NCBI GenBank assembly: GCA_030536295.1
Contig: JAUNQH010000003.1
Location: 14,601 to 75,669, forward strand
Length of the DNA: 61,069 nucleotides
Reading direction: 5' to 3'
Source: Clostridia bacterium
Lineage (GTDB): Bacteria; Bacillota; Clostridia; Christensenellales; Aristaeellaceae
Below the pieces are notes generated by a model. It was not told the origin of the DNA and made no database searches. It was given only the letters and a program-made list of their open reading frames with translations. Shown here one piece after another: positions 1-8,657 of this stretch; position 1 is the first letter of the stretch; each line of letters opens with the position of its first letter. A program made the position numbers and the translations under genes.

Positions 1-2
1 CA

Positions 3-2093
3 GCCGGTTCATCCGGTTCATCCGCCGGCACGGTCTCTTCTTCCTCTTCCTCCGGCGGCAAGGTGGACAAGACCGTGGCAAAGGGGTCACGCGCCAAATA
101 TACGAAGATCAAGGGCAGCGGCAAAGACACCATCACCATCATGGTGTATATGTGCGGTGCCGATCTGGAATCCCAGAGCGGCATGGCCACCGCGGACCTG
201 AAGGAAATGTGCGCTGCCACCATTTCCGATCAGATCAATCTGATCGTGTACACCGGCGGCTGCAGCCGCTGGCGCAACAGCGCTATATCCTCCTCGAGCA
301 ACCAGATCTGGCAGGTCAGCGGCGGCAAGATCAAGTGTCTTGAGCAAAACATGGGCAATGTGGCCATGACAACGCCGTCCACACTGAGCAAGTTCATCCA
401 GTACGGCAAAAAGAACTTCCCGGCCGACCGGTATGACCTGATCTTCTGGGATCACGGCGGCGGATCCATTTCCGGCTTCGGTCACGATGAGAAATTCACT
501 TCCTCCGGTTCCATGACGCTGGCCGGCATCAACACCGCGCTGACGGACGGCGGCGTAAAGTTTGATTTCATCGGCTTCGACGCGTGCCTCATGGCCACAC
601 TGGAAAACGGTCTCATGCTGAGTGAGCATGCCGACTATCTGATCGGCAGTGAGGAGACCGAGCCCGGCGTCGGCTGGTTCTACACCAACTGGCTCACAGC
701 CCTGTCCGAAAACACTTCCATGAAGACCATTGATCTGGGCAAGATCATCGCCGATGACTTTGTCACGGTCTGCGCCCAGCAGTGCCGCGGTCAGGGCACG
801 ACCCTGTCCGTCACCGACCTTGCCGAGCTGAGCAATACCGTACCTTCCGGACTCAAGGCCTTCGCGCAGAAGCTGACCGAGTCCATGCAGGACAATGACT
901 ACGCCGCGATCTCCACCGCGCGCAACAATGCCCGCGAATTCGCCCAGTCCTCCCGTATCGACATGGTGGACGTGGTCGACTTCGCCACCCGCGTGCAGAC
1001 CGACGAGGCGGACGCGCTGGCGGAAGCCGTGAAAGGCGCTGTCAAATACAACCGCGCCGGGTCCGGCATGACCAACTGCTACGGTCTGTCCGTTTACTTC
1101 CCCTATAAGAAGGTCGGCAATGTCAGCGCGGCTGTCAGCACATACAATGCCATCGGCATGGATGCGGATTATATTTCCGCCATCAGGGAATTCGCCGGTC
1201 TTGAGACCTCCGGCCAGATCGCGGCCGGCGGCAGCGGCGCCTCCGGTTATTCGGTGAACTCGCTGTTCGGTTCGCTGACCGGTTCCGGTTACAGCGCGCC
1301 TTCCTACGGTTCATCTTCCGCTTCCGGCATCTCGGATCTGCTGTCTCTCTTCATGGGCGGCGGTTCATCCACGACCGTCAGCGGCTACGGTTCATCCGCG
1401 CTGGACTTCCTTTCCGGCCGTTCCATGACGGTGGAAGAGACCGCGAACTATATCGCAGCCAATCAGTTTGATGAATCAAACCTCGTCTGGACCGAGCAGG
1501 ACGGGCAGAAGGTCCTGCTTCTGCCGGAGAGCCAGTGGGATCTGGTCGAATCCGCGCTGATCAACGTGTTCTATGATGACGGCAAAGGCTATATCGATCT
1601 CGGTCTGGATACCACCGTCGATTACACCGAAAACGGCGATCTGATCGGCGCGTATGACAACACCTGGCTTTCCATCGACAAACAGCCCATCGCCTACTAT
1701 TATCTGAGCTCCTGGGAGGACGGCGACGCGTACGGCATCACCGGCTATACCCCCGTCCTGCTCAACGGTGAGCAGGCAGAGCTGATCATCGTGTTCGATT
1801 CGGACAACCCGGACGGCTACATCGCCGGCGCGCGCCGCGTCTATCCGAACGGCGAGACCGACACCGTGCCCAAGACCATGATCGGCGTCGGCAAAGGCGA
1901 TAAAGTCTCCTTCCTGTGCGACTATTACTCCTACAGCGGAGAATACAAGGACAGCTACCGTCTCGGTGAAGAGATCACCCTGGGCAGCACCGTTGAGATC
2001 GCCAACACGGAACTGGGCGCTGACAGCACGGTCCTCGTCACCTGGTGCCTCACGGATATCTATCAGCAGCAGCACTGGACCCCGGCACTGTAA
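3..2093 (+). CDS. Clostripain-family (C11) cysteine peptidase, 5'-truncated by the window edge
   Basis: The reading frame is open to the first base, and a Ser/Gly-rich linker precedes the first GTG at 63, so the true start and any signal peptide lie outside the window. Numbering from that GTG, the C11 dyad is visible: His131 in DHGGG and Cys175 in FDACLM. IMVYMCGADLES is the usual first strand of the fold. Residues about 390-465 are a Gly/Ser/Tyr-rich low-complexity linker, followed by a C-terminal domain of about 200 residues that I do not recognise and that may be a substrate or wall-binding module. C11 enzymes cut after Arg or Lys and are normally secreted and self-processed. The family call is firm; the substrate is unknown. 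Confidence 0.88.
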   Translation, partial: AGSSGSSAGTVSSSSSSGGKVDKTVAKGSRAKYTKIKGSGKDTITIMVYMCGADLESQSGMATADLKEMCAATISDQINLIVYTGGCSRWRNSAISSSSNQIWQVSGGKIKCLEQNMGNVAMTTPSTLSKFIQYGKKNFPADRYDLIFWDHGGGSISGFGHDEKFTSSGSMTLAGINTALTDGGVKFDFIGFDACLMATLENGLMLSEHADYLIGSEETEPGVGWFYTNWLTALSENTSMKTIDLGKIIADDFVTVCAQQCRGQGTTLSVTDLAELSNTVPSGLKAFAQKLTESMQDNDYAAISTARNNAREFAQSSRIDMVDVVDFATRVQTDEADALAEAVKGAVKYNRAGSGMTNCYGLSVYFPYKKVGNVSAAVSTYNAIGMDADYISAIREFAGLETSGQIAAGGSGASGYSVNSLFGSLTGSGYSAPSYGSSSASGISDLLSLFMGGGSSTTVSGYGSSALDFLSGRSMTVEETANYIAANQFDESNLVWTEQDGQKVLLLPESQWDLVESALINVFYDDGKGYIDLGLDTTVDYTENGDLIGAYDNTWLSIDKQPIAYYYLSSWEDGDAYGITGYTPVLLNGEQAELIIVFDSDNPDGYIAGARRVYPNGETDTVPKTMIGVGKGDKVSFLCDYYSYSGEYKDSYRLGEEITLGSTVEIANTELGADSTVLVTWCLTDIYQQQHWTPAL

Positions 2094-2117
2094 ACGAACG
2101 GCAAACGTATAAACAAA

Positions 2118-2155
2118 CTCCGCGGCGGATCACACCCTGATGATCCGCCGCGGAG
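2118..2155. terminator. Bidirectional terminator hairpin between convergent genes
   Basis: A perfect 15-bp stem (2118-2132 with 2141-2155) and 8-nt loop lie between the C11 peptidase and the DUF1295 gene. T-rich tracts occur on both sides but are short, so it probably serves both strands. Confidence 0.8.
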
Positions 2156-2169
2156 CTTCTTTGTATACT

Positions 2170-2976
2170 TTACTTTTTTTCTTTTACAAGATGATAGACC
2201 GGCAGCAGAGGAATAATGATCGGTGTTTTATCCGCATATTCGCGATATGCCGCCATGCTTCCGTAGCTCTTGTTCTGCCGTTTTTCAAGCCGCTGCGCGC
2301 CGTTGAACATCACATAAACGATGCACACCCAGCCCAGCGCGGCGATCAGCCATTGCCAGCCGCCGAGGATGCCCAGCCCGGATACGAACACACCGGTCCA
2401 GAACACGATCTCGCCGAAATAATTGGGGCAGCGGCACATTTTGTACAGTCCCTTCATTGCGGGCGCGTTCGGATCCGCTTTTTTCTGCGCGCTCTTCTGT
2501 TTGTCCGCGATGGTTTCCAATGTCACACCGATCACGCTGACAGCGAGACCGATCCACTCCCACGCGTCCGCCGCCGCGGCATGACCGTTCGCCAGGCGGT
2601 AGAACACGGGCGAGGTCTCCATGAAATACAGGAAAGCGACCGTGATCCAAATCGCGGCATTCACAAACACGGGCGTCTTCTTCGCGAGGTCAAACTCCGC
2701 GTTGATCTTCTTCCTGTAGTTCGCGTTCTTCAATTCCCGGATCAGGATAAAACCGCTGAGACGGAAGCCGTACGCGATCAGCAAAACACATTGGGCAATG
2801 TACGCGATGCCGCACGCCCCGCGGCTCAGACCCATGATCAGCAGGGCAGCGCCGAGTGCTGCTGTGGACATCCCATATCCGATACTCAGAAACCAGACCG
2901 TCTTTTTAAAGCCGATCGCGCAGAACACCGCGCTCACGGCCAACAGGATCCATGTTCCCTCAGGAAAAGCACTCAT
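2170..2976 (-). CDS. DUF1295 / steroid 5-alpha-reductase-like membrane protein
   Basis: A 268-residue polytopic protein with about seven hydrophobic segments. The C-terminal half carries the motif RCPNYFGEIVFWTG and then YREYADKTP, which is characteristic of the DUF1295/ICMT-like reductase and methyltransferase fold. Relatives reduce double bonds or modify lipids using NAD(P)H or SAM, but the substrate here cannot be inferred. The start has AAGGAGG eleven bases upstream. It lies 20 nt behind the SDR gene on the same strand, so the two are probably co-transcribed, which would fit a paired redox function on a lipid-like substrate (inference). Confidence 0.8.
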   Translation of the reverse strand: MSAFPEGTWILLAVSAVFCAIGFKKTVWFLSIGYGMSTAALGAALLIMGLSRGACGIAYIAQCVLLIAYGFRLSGFILIRELKNANYRKKINAEFDLAKKTPVFVNAAIWITVAFLYFMETSPVFYRLANGHAAAADAWEWIGLAVSVIGVTLETIADKQKSAQKKADPNAPAMKGLYKMCRCPNYFGEIVFWTGVFVSGLGILGGWQWLIAALGWVCIVYVMFNGAQRLEKRQNKSYGSMAAYREYADKTPIIIPLLPVYHLVKEKK

Positions 2977-2996
2977 GTCCGTGTACCTCCTTCACA

Positions 2997-3857
2997 TCAC
3001 GCTTTGCCGAATTCTTCCTTCAGATAGGCCGCGAAGCTGTGCTCACCGACTTTTATTTCACCGACCAGGTCATGGCTCAGCGTCCACTTGCCAAACAGCA
3101 TCACATCATGCTTGCCCTCTTTCTTCATCTTCGGCAGGTTGGCCAGTACATTGAACAGCCAGCCGGGAGCGTACTTGATCTGCGTGGGCTTTCCCGCCGC
3201 GTCAAAGCTCATTTTCGCCATTTCTTCATAGGTATAGGTCTCTTTGCCGCCGACGCTGTACACCTTGTCGGCATCTTCCATATGCTGTACGATGAACTGC
3301 GCGAAATCGGGACAGTCCACCACATTGGCGCGGATCTTCCCATAGCCCTTCAGCAGCTGCATCTCGCCTTTTTCGATAAACGGACGGAACACCTTCACAA
3401 TATCATAGAAATATCCGGTCGGGCGGTAGATCACATAACTGATGCCGCTCGCCTTCAGATCCTGCTCAAAAAGGTATTTCGCATGCAGCATGGGCACCTT
3501 CTCCGCGCCCGGCTCATCGCAGCTGATCACGGAAATATAGTTGAACTTTTTCACGCCGGCAGCCTTTGCCTCGTTAAGCAGATTCAGGTTGCCCCTGTGA
3601 TCCACATCATACGCCGTCACGGCAGTGGACGAAGTGGTCAGTCCCATCGTGGTGATCACGACATCCGCGCCGTCGCACAGTCCCTTCAGTGTCTCCGGCT
3701 TTGTCGCGTCGATCGGCACGAATGTATATCCGCCCTTCATACCGTCGATCCTGACTTCTTTCAGATCCGCGGCGATCACCTCGCTGCCGCCCGCGCACAG
3801 CGCCTTCAGGATCTCACTTCCGAGTTTGCCGAAAGCGCCCGCCAGCACAACCTTCAT
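2997..3857 (-). CDS. Atypical SDR / NmrA-like NAD(P)-binding epimerase-dehydratase
   Basis: A 286-residue Rossmann protein. The N-terminal dinucleotide motif VLAGAFGKLGSEIL is of the atypical GxxGxxG type, followed by an acidic residue at the end of strand 2 (AADLKE) and the NYISVIS strand. There is no classical YxxxK; HAKYLFEQDL sits at the equivalent place, as in YbjT/NmrA-like atypical SDRs, which may bind nucleotide without classical dehydrogenase activity. It is first in a two-gene operon with the DUF1295 protein. The start is supported by AAAGGAGGAG just upstream. Confidence 0.82.
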   Translation of the reverse strand: MKVVLAGAFGKLGSEILKALCAGGSEVIAADLKEVRIDGMKGGYTFVPIDATKPETLKGLCDGADVVITTMGLTTSSTAVTAYDVDHRGNLNLLNEAKAAGVKKFNYISVISCDEPGAEKVPMLHAKYLFEQDLKASGISYVIYRPTGYFYDIVKVFRPFIEKGEMQLLKGYGKIRANVVDCPDFAQFIVQHMEDADKVYSVGGKETYTYEEMAKMSFDAAGKPTQIKYAPGWLFNVLANLPKMKKEGKHDVMLFGKWTLSHDLVGEIKVGEHSFAAYLKEEFGKA

Positions 3858-3995
3858 TGATACTCCTCCTTTGATATCGTGTTCTGTTTGACATTTGGCT
3901 GAAGACCTTTATTAAATTATATACAGATATTCGGAAAAAGTACAGCGTTTTCAATGTTTCTTTATCTTCCCCGTCTGTCTTTTTGGCAAAGGAAA

Positions 3996-4025
3996 AGCGG
4001 ACCGGATGAAGGATCCGGGTCCGCT
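3996..4025 (-). terminator. Terminator downstream of the MATE gene
   Basis: A GC-rich hairpin with one bulge, followed on the minus strand by a T-rich tail (complement of 3988-3997), lies just past the stop codon of the MATE gene. Confidence 0.75.
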
Positions 4026-4041
4026 CAACAGGCGTCTGTTT

Positions 4042-5403
4042 TTACGAAAACTGTTTTCTGACCGATCTGACCGTTTTGATCATGAAGATCACGGACAGCA
4101 GAAGGCTCACCAGTTCCGCCAGCGGGAAGGCGAACCACACCGCGTCCAGACCGCCGAGTTTTCCGAGGATCCAGGCGCCCGGCAGCAGCACGACCAACTG
4201 ACGGCACAGGGAGCAGATCACGCTGTGATTCGGCTCACCCACGGACTGGAAAACGGATCCGGCGATAATGCAGAACCCGGCAAGCGGGAAATGGATCGAG
4301 ATAATGCGGAGCGCCCTGACGCCGATGCTGAGCATTGTGTCCGAGGCGTTGAAGATACTCAGCAGCGGTCCCGGGATCGCGAGGAACAGGATCGTGCCCG
4401 CGATCATGATGCCGACGGAAGTGATGATCGCGATCTTTACCGTATTCCACAGCCGGTCCGGCTTTCTCGCCCCGTAATTGTAGGAAATGATCGGGATCAT
4501 GCCTGTATTCAGCCCGAATACAGGCATAAAGATGAAGCTCTGCAGCTTATAGTACACGCCGAAGACCGCCGTCGCGGTCTCCGTGAAGGAGATCAGGATC
4601 ATATTCATGCCGAAATTCATCACCGAGCTGATGCACTGCATCACAATGCTCGGAATGCCGATGCGGTAGATCGCGCGCACGGTCGGAACATGGAATTTCA
4701 GTTTTTTCGGATCCGGATGGATCTCCGGCACTTTTTTCACAACAAGCACCATTGCCAGACCCGCGGCGACCCACTGCCCGATCACAGTCGCTACGGCAGC
4801 GCCGGCAACTTCCAACCGCGGCGCCGGTCCGAGGCCGAAAATAAACACGGGATCCAGAATGATATTCGTGATCGCGCCGGACAGCTGGCAGATCATCGCC
4901 AGCTTGCTGCGCCCGGTCGCTGTCAGCATACGTTCAAAGGTGGACTGCAGGAAGAAGCCTACAGAGAAGGTCAGGCAGATCATGCAGTACTGCCGGCCGT
5001 AGTTCCGGATCACCTCATTGTCCGTCAGCACGTTAAAGAACCAGCCGGAGCAGGTCAGCCCGATCACGGCAAACAGCAGACCCGTAAGCAGGCTCAGCAG
5101 GATGCCGGTATTGGCGGCACGGTCCGCGTTTTCCTGATCCTTCGCGCCCAGATAGCGTGACATCAGCGCGTTTGTACCCACCGCGGTGCCGATGCCGAAG
5201 CCGATCATCAGCGTCTGCAGCGGAAAGGCCAGGGATACGGCGTTCAGCGCCTGCTCACTGACGCGGGACACAAACAGGCTGTCCACAATGTTATAGCATG
5301 CCTGCACCAGCATGGAGACCATCATCGGCACCGCCGTTGTGAACAGCAGTTTGCCCACAGGCATCGTTCCCATTACATCGTTTCTGTTCTCACTCATTTG
5401 CAT
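4042..5403 (-). CDS. MATE family multidrug/Na+ antiporter
   Basis: A 453-residue protein with about 12 transmembrane segments in two repeated halves. The N-terminal half contains PMMVSMLVQACYNIVDSLF and the loop that ends ALMSRYLGAKD, both characteristic of the NorM/DinF-like MATE superfamily. Such proteins export cationic compounds or lipid precursors using Na+ or H+ gradients; the substrate cannot be predicted. The gene is monocistronic, with its own terminator. Two in-frame ATGs (5403 and 5397) lie behind a GGAG, and either could be used. Confidence 0.9.
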   Translation of the reverse strand: MQMSENRNDVMGTMPVGKLLFTTAVPMMVSMLVQACYNIVDSLFVSRVSEQALNAVSLAFPLQTLMIGFGIGTAVGTNALMSRYLGAKDQENADRAANTGILLSLLTGLLFAVIGLTCSGWFFNVLTDNEVIRNYGRQYCMICLTFSVGFFLQSTFERMLTATGRSKLAMICQLSGAITNIILDPVFIFGLGPAPRLEVAGAAVATVIGQWVAAGLAMVLVVKKVPEIHPDPKKLKFHVPTVRAIYRIGIPSIVMQCISSVMNFGMNMILISFTETATAVFGVYYKLQSFIFMPVFGLNTGMIPIISYNYGARKPDRLWNTVKIAIITSVGIMIAGTILFLAIPGPLLSIFNASDTMLSIGVRALRIISIHFPLAGFCIIAGSVFQSVGEPNHSVICSLCRQLVVLLPGAWILGKLGGLDAVWFAFPLAELVSLLLSVIFMIKTVRSVRKQFS

Positions 5404-5484
5404 TTCACTCCGAATAAATAATCAACAGATGCTATTGTACCCGATAACAGCCAAAACCGCAACCTGTACGTACATCCTTTGCGC

Positions 5485-5513
5485 TTGACCTTTCGCCCTC
5501 CGCGCAATACAAT
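5485..5513 (+). promoter_or_regulatory. Sigma-A-type promoter of the 5.6-8.6 kb operon
   Basis: TTGACC (5485-5490), 17-bp spacer, TACAAT (5508-5513). It lies 98 bp upstream of the first small gene. Confidence 0.7.
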
Positions 5514-5610
5514 AAACACGCGGTATGATCAAAGAAGAATAAACAGCATGTGTGCTGCAAACGATATGACATAATGCAATACCGCCATGCCGGCGCATAA
5601 GGAGACCGTT

Positions 5611-5841
5611 GTGAAAAGTATTCTGATCAAAGACACCACAAAAGAAGAGCGCGCCCGTATCGTCGCGGAAGCGATCGGCAATACCGAAGGCGCGTGCGAC
5701 GGATGCGCCCCGGGGCTGGAGCGCATGTATGACGCGTATATCGAGGGCAAAACCGAACTGCGCGAGATCAACATGACATTCCGCGGGCATTATGTATCCG
5801 GAGCCGAAGGTCCGGACAGATCCGGCTGCGGCATTGACTGA
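5611..5841 (+). CDS. Small conserved Clostridia-type protein, unknown function (76 aa)
   Basis: AAGGAG at 5599-5604 places the start at GTG 5611, not at the ATG 24 bp upstream. The protein begins VKSILIKDTTKEERARIV and contains EGACDGCAPGLERMYDAYI followed by ELREINMTF. Short proteins of this plan (KDTTKEER near the N-terminus, a Cys-rich or Gly-rich middle, REINM near the C-terminus) are familiar from Clostridia, and I recall some being labelled as purine-biosynthesis proteins without basis. It is the first gene of the operon that ends with the MutS-like ATPase. No function can be assigned. Confidence 0.7.
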   Translation: MKSILIKDTTKEERARIVAEAIGNTEGACDGCAPGLERMYDAYIEGKTELREINMTFRGHYVSGAEGPDRSGCGID

Positions 5842-5871
5842 AACGCATAAACGCGGAAAAGAGGTTTGTTT

Positions 5872-6048
5872 ATGAAGACCGTGGATCATCGCAGCGAACA
5901 CGAGCGCGATACCGAAGCCGAACGCTGGGCGGACAATGACCGCGACAGCGAGGTCTATACCGTCCGTGAGGAAACCTACCGTGACGGCAGTCTGAAGAAT
6001 GAGTGCTGGAACACGGGCAGCAGACGGAATACCGAAGAGGATGACTGA
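5872..6048 (+). CDS. Small highly charged hypothetical protein (58 aa)
   Basis: The start at ATG 5872 is set by GAGG at 5861-5864 (7-nt spacing), 30 nt after the previous stop. The product is hydrophilic, rich in Asp, Glu and Arg, has no membrane segment or motif I recognise, and is probably disordered or adaptor-like. The good ribosome binding site and the position between two co-directional genes are the main support. I do not recognise the family. Confidence 0.5.
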   Translation: MKTVDHRSEHERDTEAERWADNDRDSEVYTVREETYRDGSLKNECWNTGSRRNTEEDD

Positions 6049-6142
6049 CCCGCGCGTTCTTTCCGGCATCCGGTGAACGATCTTTCCGATCCGCGACCCG
6101 GAAAACCGGATATTTCGTTTATTCTGTTTCCGGAGGCAGAAA

Positions 6143-6781
6143 ATGACCCGCCTGATCCTGATCCGCCATGGAGAGAGCGACACAAACAAGACCCGCGTTT
6201 TTACCGGGCAGATGGATCCCGGTCTTTCCGGGCTCGGTTTCCGTCAGGCAGCCTGCTGTGCTCCCTATCTCAGAGCACATTATGACATCGCGGCGGTCTA
6301 CGCCGCCGATCTGAAGCGTGCCGTGCAGACGGCGCGCCCCACGGCGGACCTGCTCGGTCTGCCGGTATTGACGGATCCGCGTCTGCGTGAGATCCGTGTT
6401 CCGCGGTGGCAGGGCATGAAATACGCGGATATCGCGCTGCTCGACCCGGAACCGCTTGCCGTGTGGAGCGGGGATATCGGGCATTTTGCAATGGAGGGCG
6501 CCGAATCCGTTCAGGATATGCTGACACGGTTTATCGGCGCGCTGCGTGATATCGCCCGCGCGCACCCGGATCAGACCGCCGCGGTCTTTACACACGCGAC
6601 TCCGATCCGCGCGCTGCAGACATTTCTGGAGACCGGCAGTCTCGATGCGATGGCCGGTACGCCGTGGGTATACAACGCATCCCTGACTCCGGTCCTTTTC
6701 GACGGGGCTTCGTTCCGCGTCGAGGCCGTCAGTCTGACAGCGCACCTCGACGGGATGAAGACTGTACTCAAAGGCATATAA
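6143..6781 (+). CDS. Histidine phosphatase (phosphoglycerate-mutase-like) family protein
   Basis: A 212-residue enzyme of the usual length for the branch-1 histidine phosphatase superfamily. The phospho-accepting His is in LIRHGESDTNK (residues 5-15), and the second catalytic His is in FTHATPIRAL about 150 residues later. YAADLKRAVQTA and REIRVPRWQGM match the conserved 'SxLxRAxQTA' and 'RE...GxWEG' positions. Members remove phosphate from sugars, nucleotides or alpha-ribazole phosphate; no cobalamin context is present, so the substrate is open. GGAGG lies 6 nt before the ATG. Third gene of the operon. Confidence 0.88.
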   Translation: MTRLILIRHGESDTNKTRVFTGQMDPGLSGLGFRQAACCAPYLRAHYDIAAVYAADLKRAVQTARPTADLLGLPVLTDPRLREIRVPRWQGMKYADIALLDPEPLAVWSGDIGHFAMEGAESVQDMLTRFIGALRDIARAHPDQTAAVFTHATPIRALQTFLETGSLDAMAGTPWVYNASLTPVLFDGASFRVEAVSLTAHLDGMKTVLKGI

Positions 6782-6838
6782 ACACAGGAAAATAACGCCC
6801 GGCACATCAGGCGCCGGGAAACGAAAGGGCGTCATATC

Positions 6839-8554
6839 ATGAGCAAACTGAGCATTCTCTTCCCGGATCAGGACCGGATCGAATACAACATGATGCCGGA
6901 GGAGACCTGGCACGATCTCGGTCTGGATACTCTGGCCGAGAAGGTCGCAAAGCTTCCGCAGGAAAGCGCGATGATCCGCCGCGTCATGACAGGGCTCACA
7001 GCCGATCCTTCCGTTTCAGCGTTCCGCGCGGATGTTTTTGACGATATTCTTCGTCACCCGGAAATACGTGAACAGCTGCTGAAGCTTCTGAAACAGGTCA
7101 AGATGTTCTATGACTACGGTGTGGTCAACCGGCATGAAGGCGATGAAGCCGGCATCTGGGATCTGATGCACCGGCTGGAAGAGTATCATGACTATGTCAT
7201 TACGGTTGAATCGATCCGTGAGTGTCTCAGCAATGCCGATCTGCGATCGGACGGGCTGAAGAACCTGAAGTCCGCCATCGATGAGATCTATGCCGGAAAT
7301 GGTTTTGCCGCGCTGAAGAGCGATGTGGAATCCATGCGCGTACAGGCTTCACAGGTCAGGAGTCTGACGGTCGGCATCAACCTGAATGACCGGTTTGAAG
7401 CCGTAAGCATGGGGCTGATCACCGTAAACGGCAAGCCGTTCACTCAGGCAGGACTGCTGAAAAACTTCGTCCGTTCCGTTTCCCCGAAAGATGACATCCA
7501 TCCGGAGGCGGACTGGAACGGCAGCTACTCCGGTATGCCGATGGCGGACGACGGTCTTTCGCTGTTCGGCAGCATGGAGAGCTTTGCCAAAACAACCATG
7601 ACCATGCGCAATCCGCTGCTCGGCATGACCATGGCCCGTGTCGCGGACGGAGACAGTCTTGCTTCCGTGCCGCGGCAGGCGGACAGCGCCGCGACCATGC
7701 TCGTTTCACGCACCGCGCGAAGATTGCGCGACACGCTCGGCAAATACGTCAACATCAGCGTAAAGGACATTGCCGATCTGATCCCCGAATTGGTCTTCTA
7801 TACCCGCTGGGCGGAATATATTGAAAAGCTGACGGCAAAGGGCTGGCAATTCTGTAAGCCGGAGACCGCCGGCCGCGGAAGCGGTTCATCCCGCATGGAG
7901 GCCGAAGGTTTCTATAATCTGAAGCTGATCGGTACGGAAACACCGGATTCGGTGATCCCGAACGATCTGATATTTGACGCCGAAAAGCGCGTCTATATCC
8001 TGACCGGCGCGAACAGGGGCGGAAAGACCACCGTAACACAGGCACTGGGACAGCTGTTTCTGCTGGCGCAATGCGGTCTTCGCGTCCCGGCCGTCCGGTT
8101 TGTGTTTGACCCGGCGGACAGTGTGATGACTCACTTTCCCGCAGATGAGGACAAAACGCTGGACCTCGGTCGTCTGGGTGAGGAATGCAAGCGTTTCAAA
8201 GAATGTTTCGCGCGATGCACCGGCAGCAGCCTGCTTCTGCTCAACGAAACTTTCTCCACGACCAGCTTTGAGGAGGGCTACTATATCGCGGTGGATGCCG
8301 TAAAGGCTTTGCTGGACAGGGATGTACGCACCGTCTACAACACGCATATGCACAAGCTGGCATATGATCTCGATACGACCGTCAACACGGGAACCGGAAC
8401 GGGCAGAGCCGTATCCCTTGTCGCGGAAACAAAGAACGGAGAACATTCCTTCCGTGTCAGGATCGCGCCGCCCGAGGGGCAGTCCTTCGCCCGCGATATC
8501 GCTGAGAAATACGGTGTCACATACGAATTGCTTTCCGCCCGGCAGGATCACTGA
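6839..8554 (+). CDS. MutS-like ATPase (domain III/V only), unknown role
   Basis: 571 residues, shorter than MutS or MutS2. The C-terminal ATPase has a Walker A GANRGGKTT (G390-T398), the MutS-type form of GPNMxGKST, and a Walker B region LLLLNETFSTTS in place of the usual DExxxGT. The N-terminal 380 residues are mainly helical and resemble the MutS core/lever. The mismatch-binding N-terminal domain (GxFYE) and the Smr nuclease of MutS2 are both absent, so classical mismatch recognition is unlikely. Such trimmed MutS relatives are common in Firmicutes and uncharacterised. Last gene of the four-gene operon, ended by the hairpin at 8607. Confidence 0.85.
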   Translation: MSKLSILFPDQDRIEYNMMPEETWHDLGLDTLAEKVAKLPQESAMIRRVMTGLTADPSVSAFRADVFDDILRHPEIREQLLKLLKQVKMFYDYGVVNRHEGDEAGIWDLMHRLEEYHDYVITVESIRECLSNADLRSDGLKNLKSAIDEIYAGNGFAALKSDVESMRVQASQVRSLTVGINLNDRFEAVSMGLITVNGKPFTQAGLLKNFVRSVSPKDDIHPEADWNGSYSGMPMADDGLSLFGSMESFAKTTMTMRNPLLGMTMARVADGDSLASVPRQADSAATMLVSRTARRLRDTLGKYVNISVKDIADLIPELVFYTRWAEYIEKLTAKGWQFCKPETAGRGSGSSRMEAEGFYNLKLIGTETPDSVIPNDLIFDAEKRVYILTGANRGGKTTVTQALGQLFLLAQCGLRVPAVRFVFDPADSVMTHFPADEDKTLDLGRLGEECKRFKECFARCTGSSLLLLNETFSTTSFEEGYYIAVDAVKALLDRDVRTVYNTHMHKLAYDLDTTVNTGTGTGRAVSLVAETKNGEHSFRVRIAPPEGQSFARDIAEKYGVTYELLSARQDH

Positions 8555-8606
8555 AAAGGCATCCCCGTCCGCGCAAGGTGCCCGTCATTCAGATGTACAT
8601 TTGAAA

Positions 8607-8639
8607 CCCGGCAGACCGTACGGCCTGCCGGGCATTTTT
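8607..8639. terminator. Bidirectional terminator
   Basis: An 8-bp GC stem (8607-8614 with 8625-8632) followed by a T-run on the plus strand. It separates the MutS-like gene from the convergent FIST/HD-GYP gene. Confidence 0.75.
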
Positions 8640-8657
8640 CAGTTCATTTGGTCGTTA

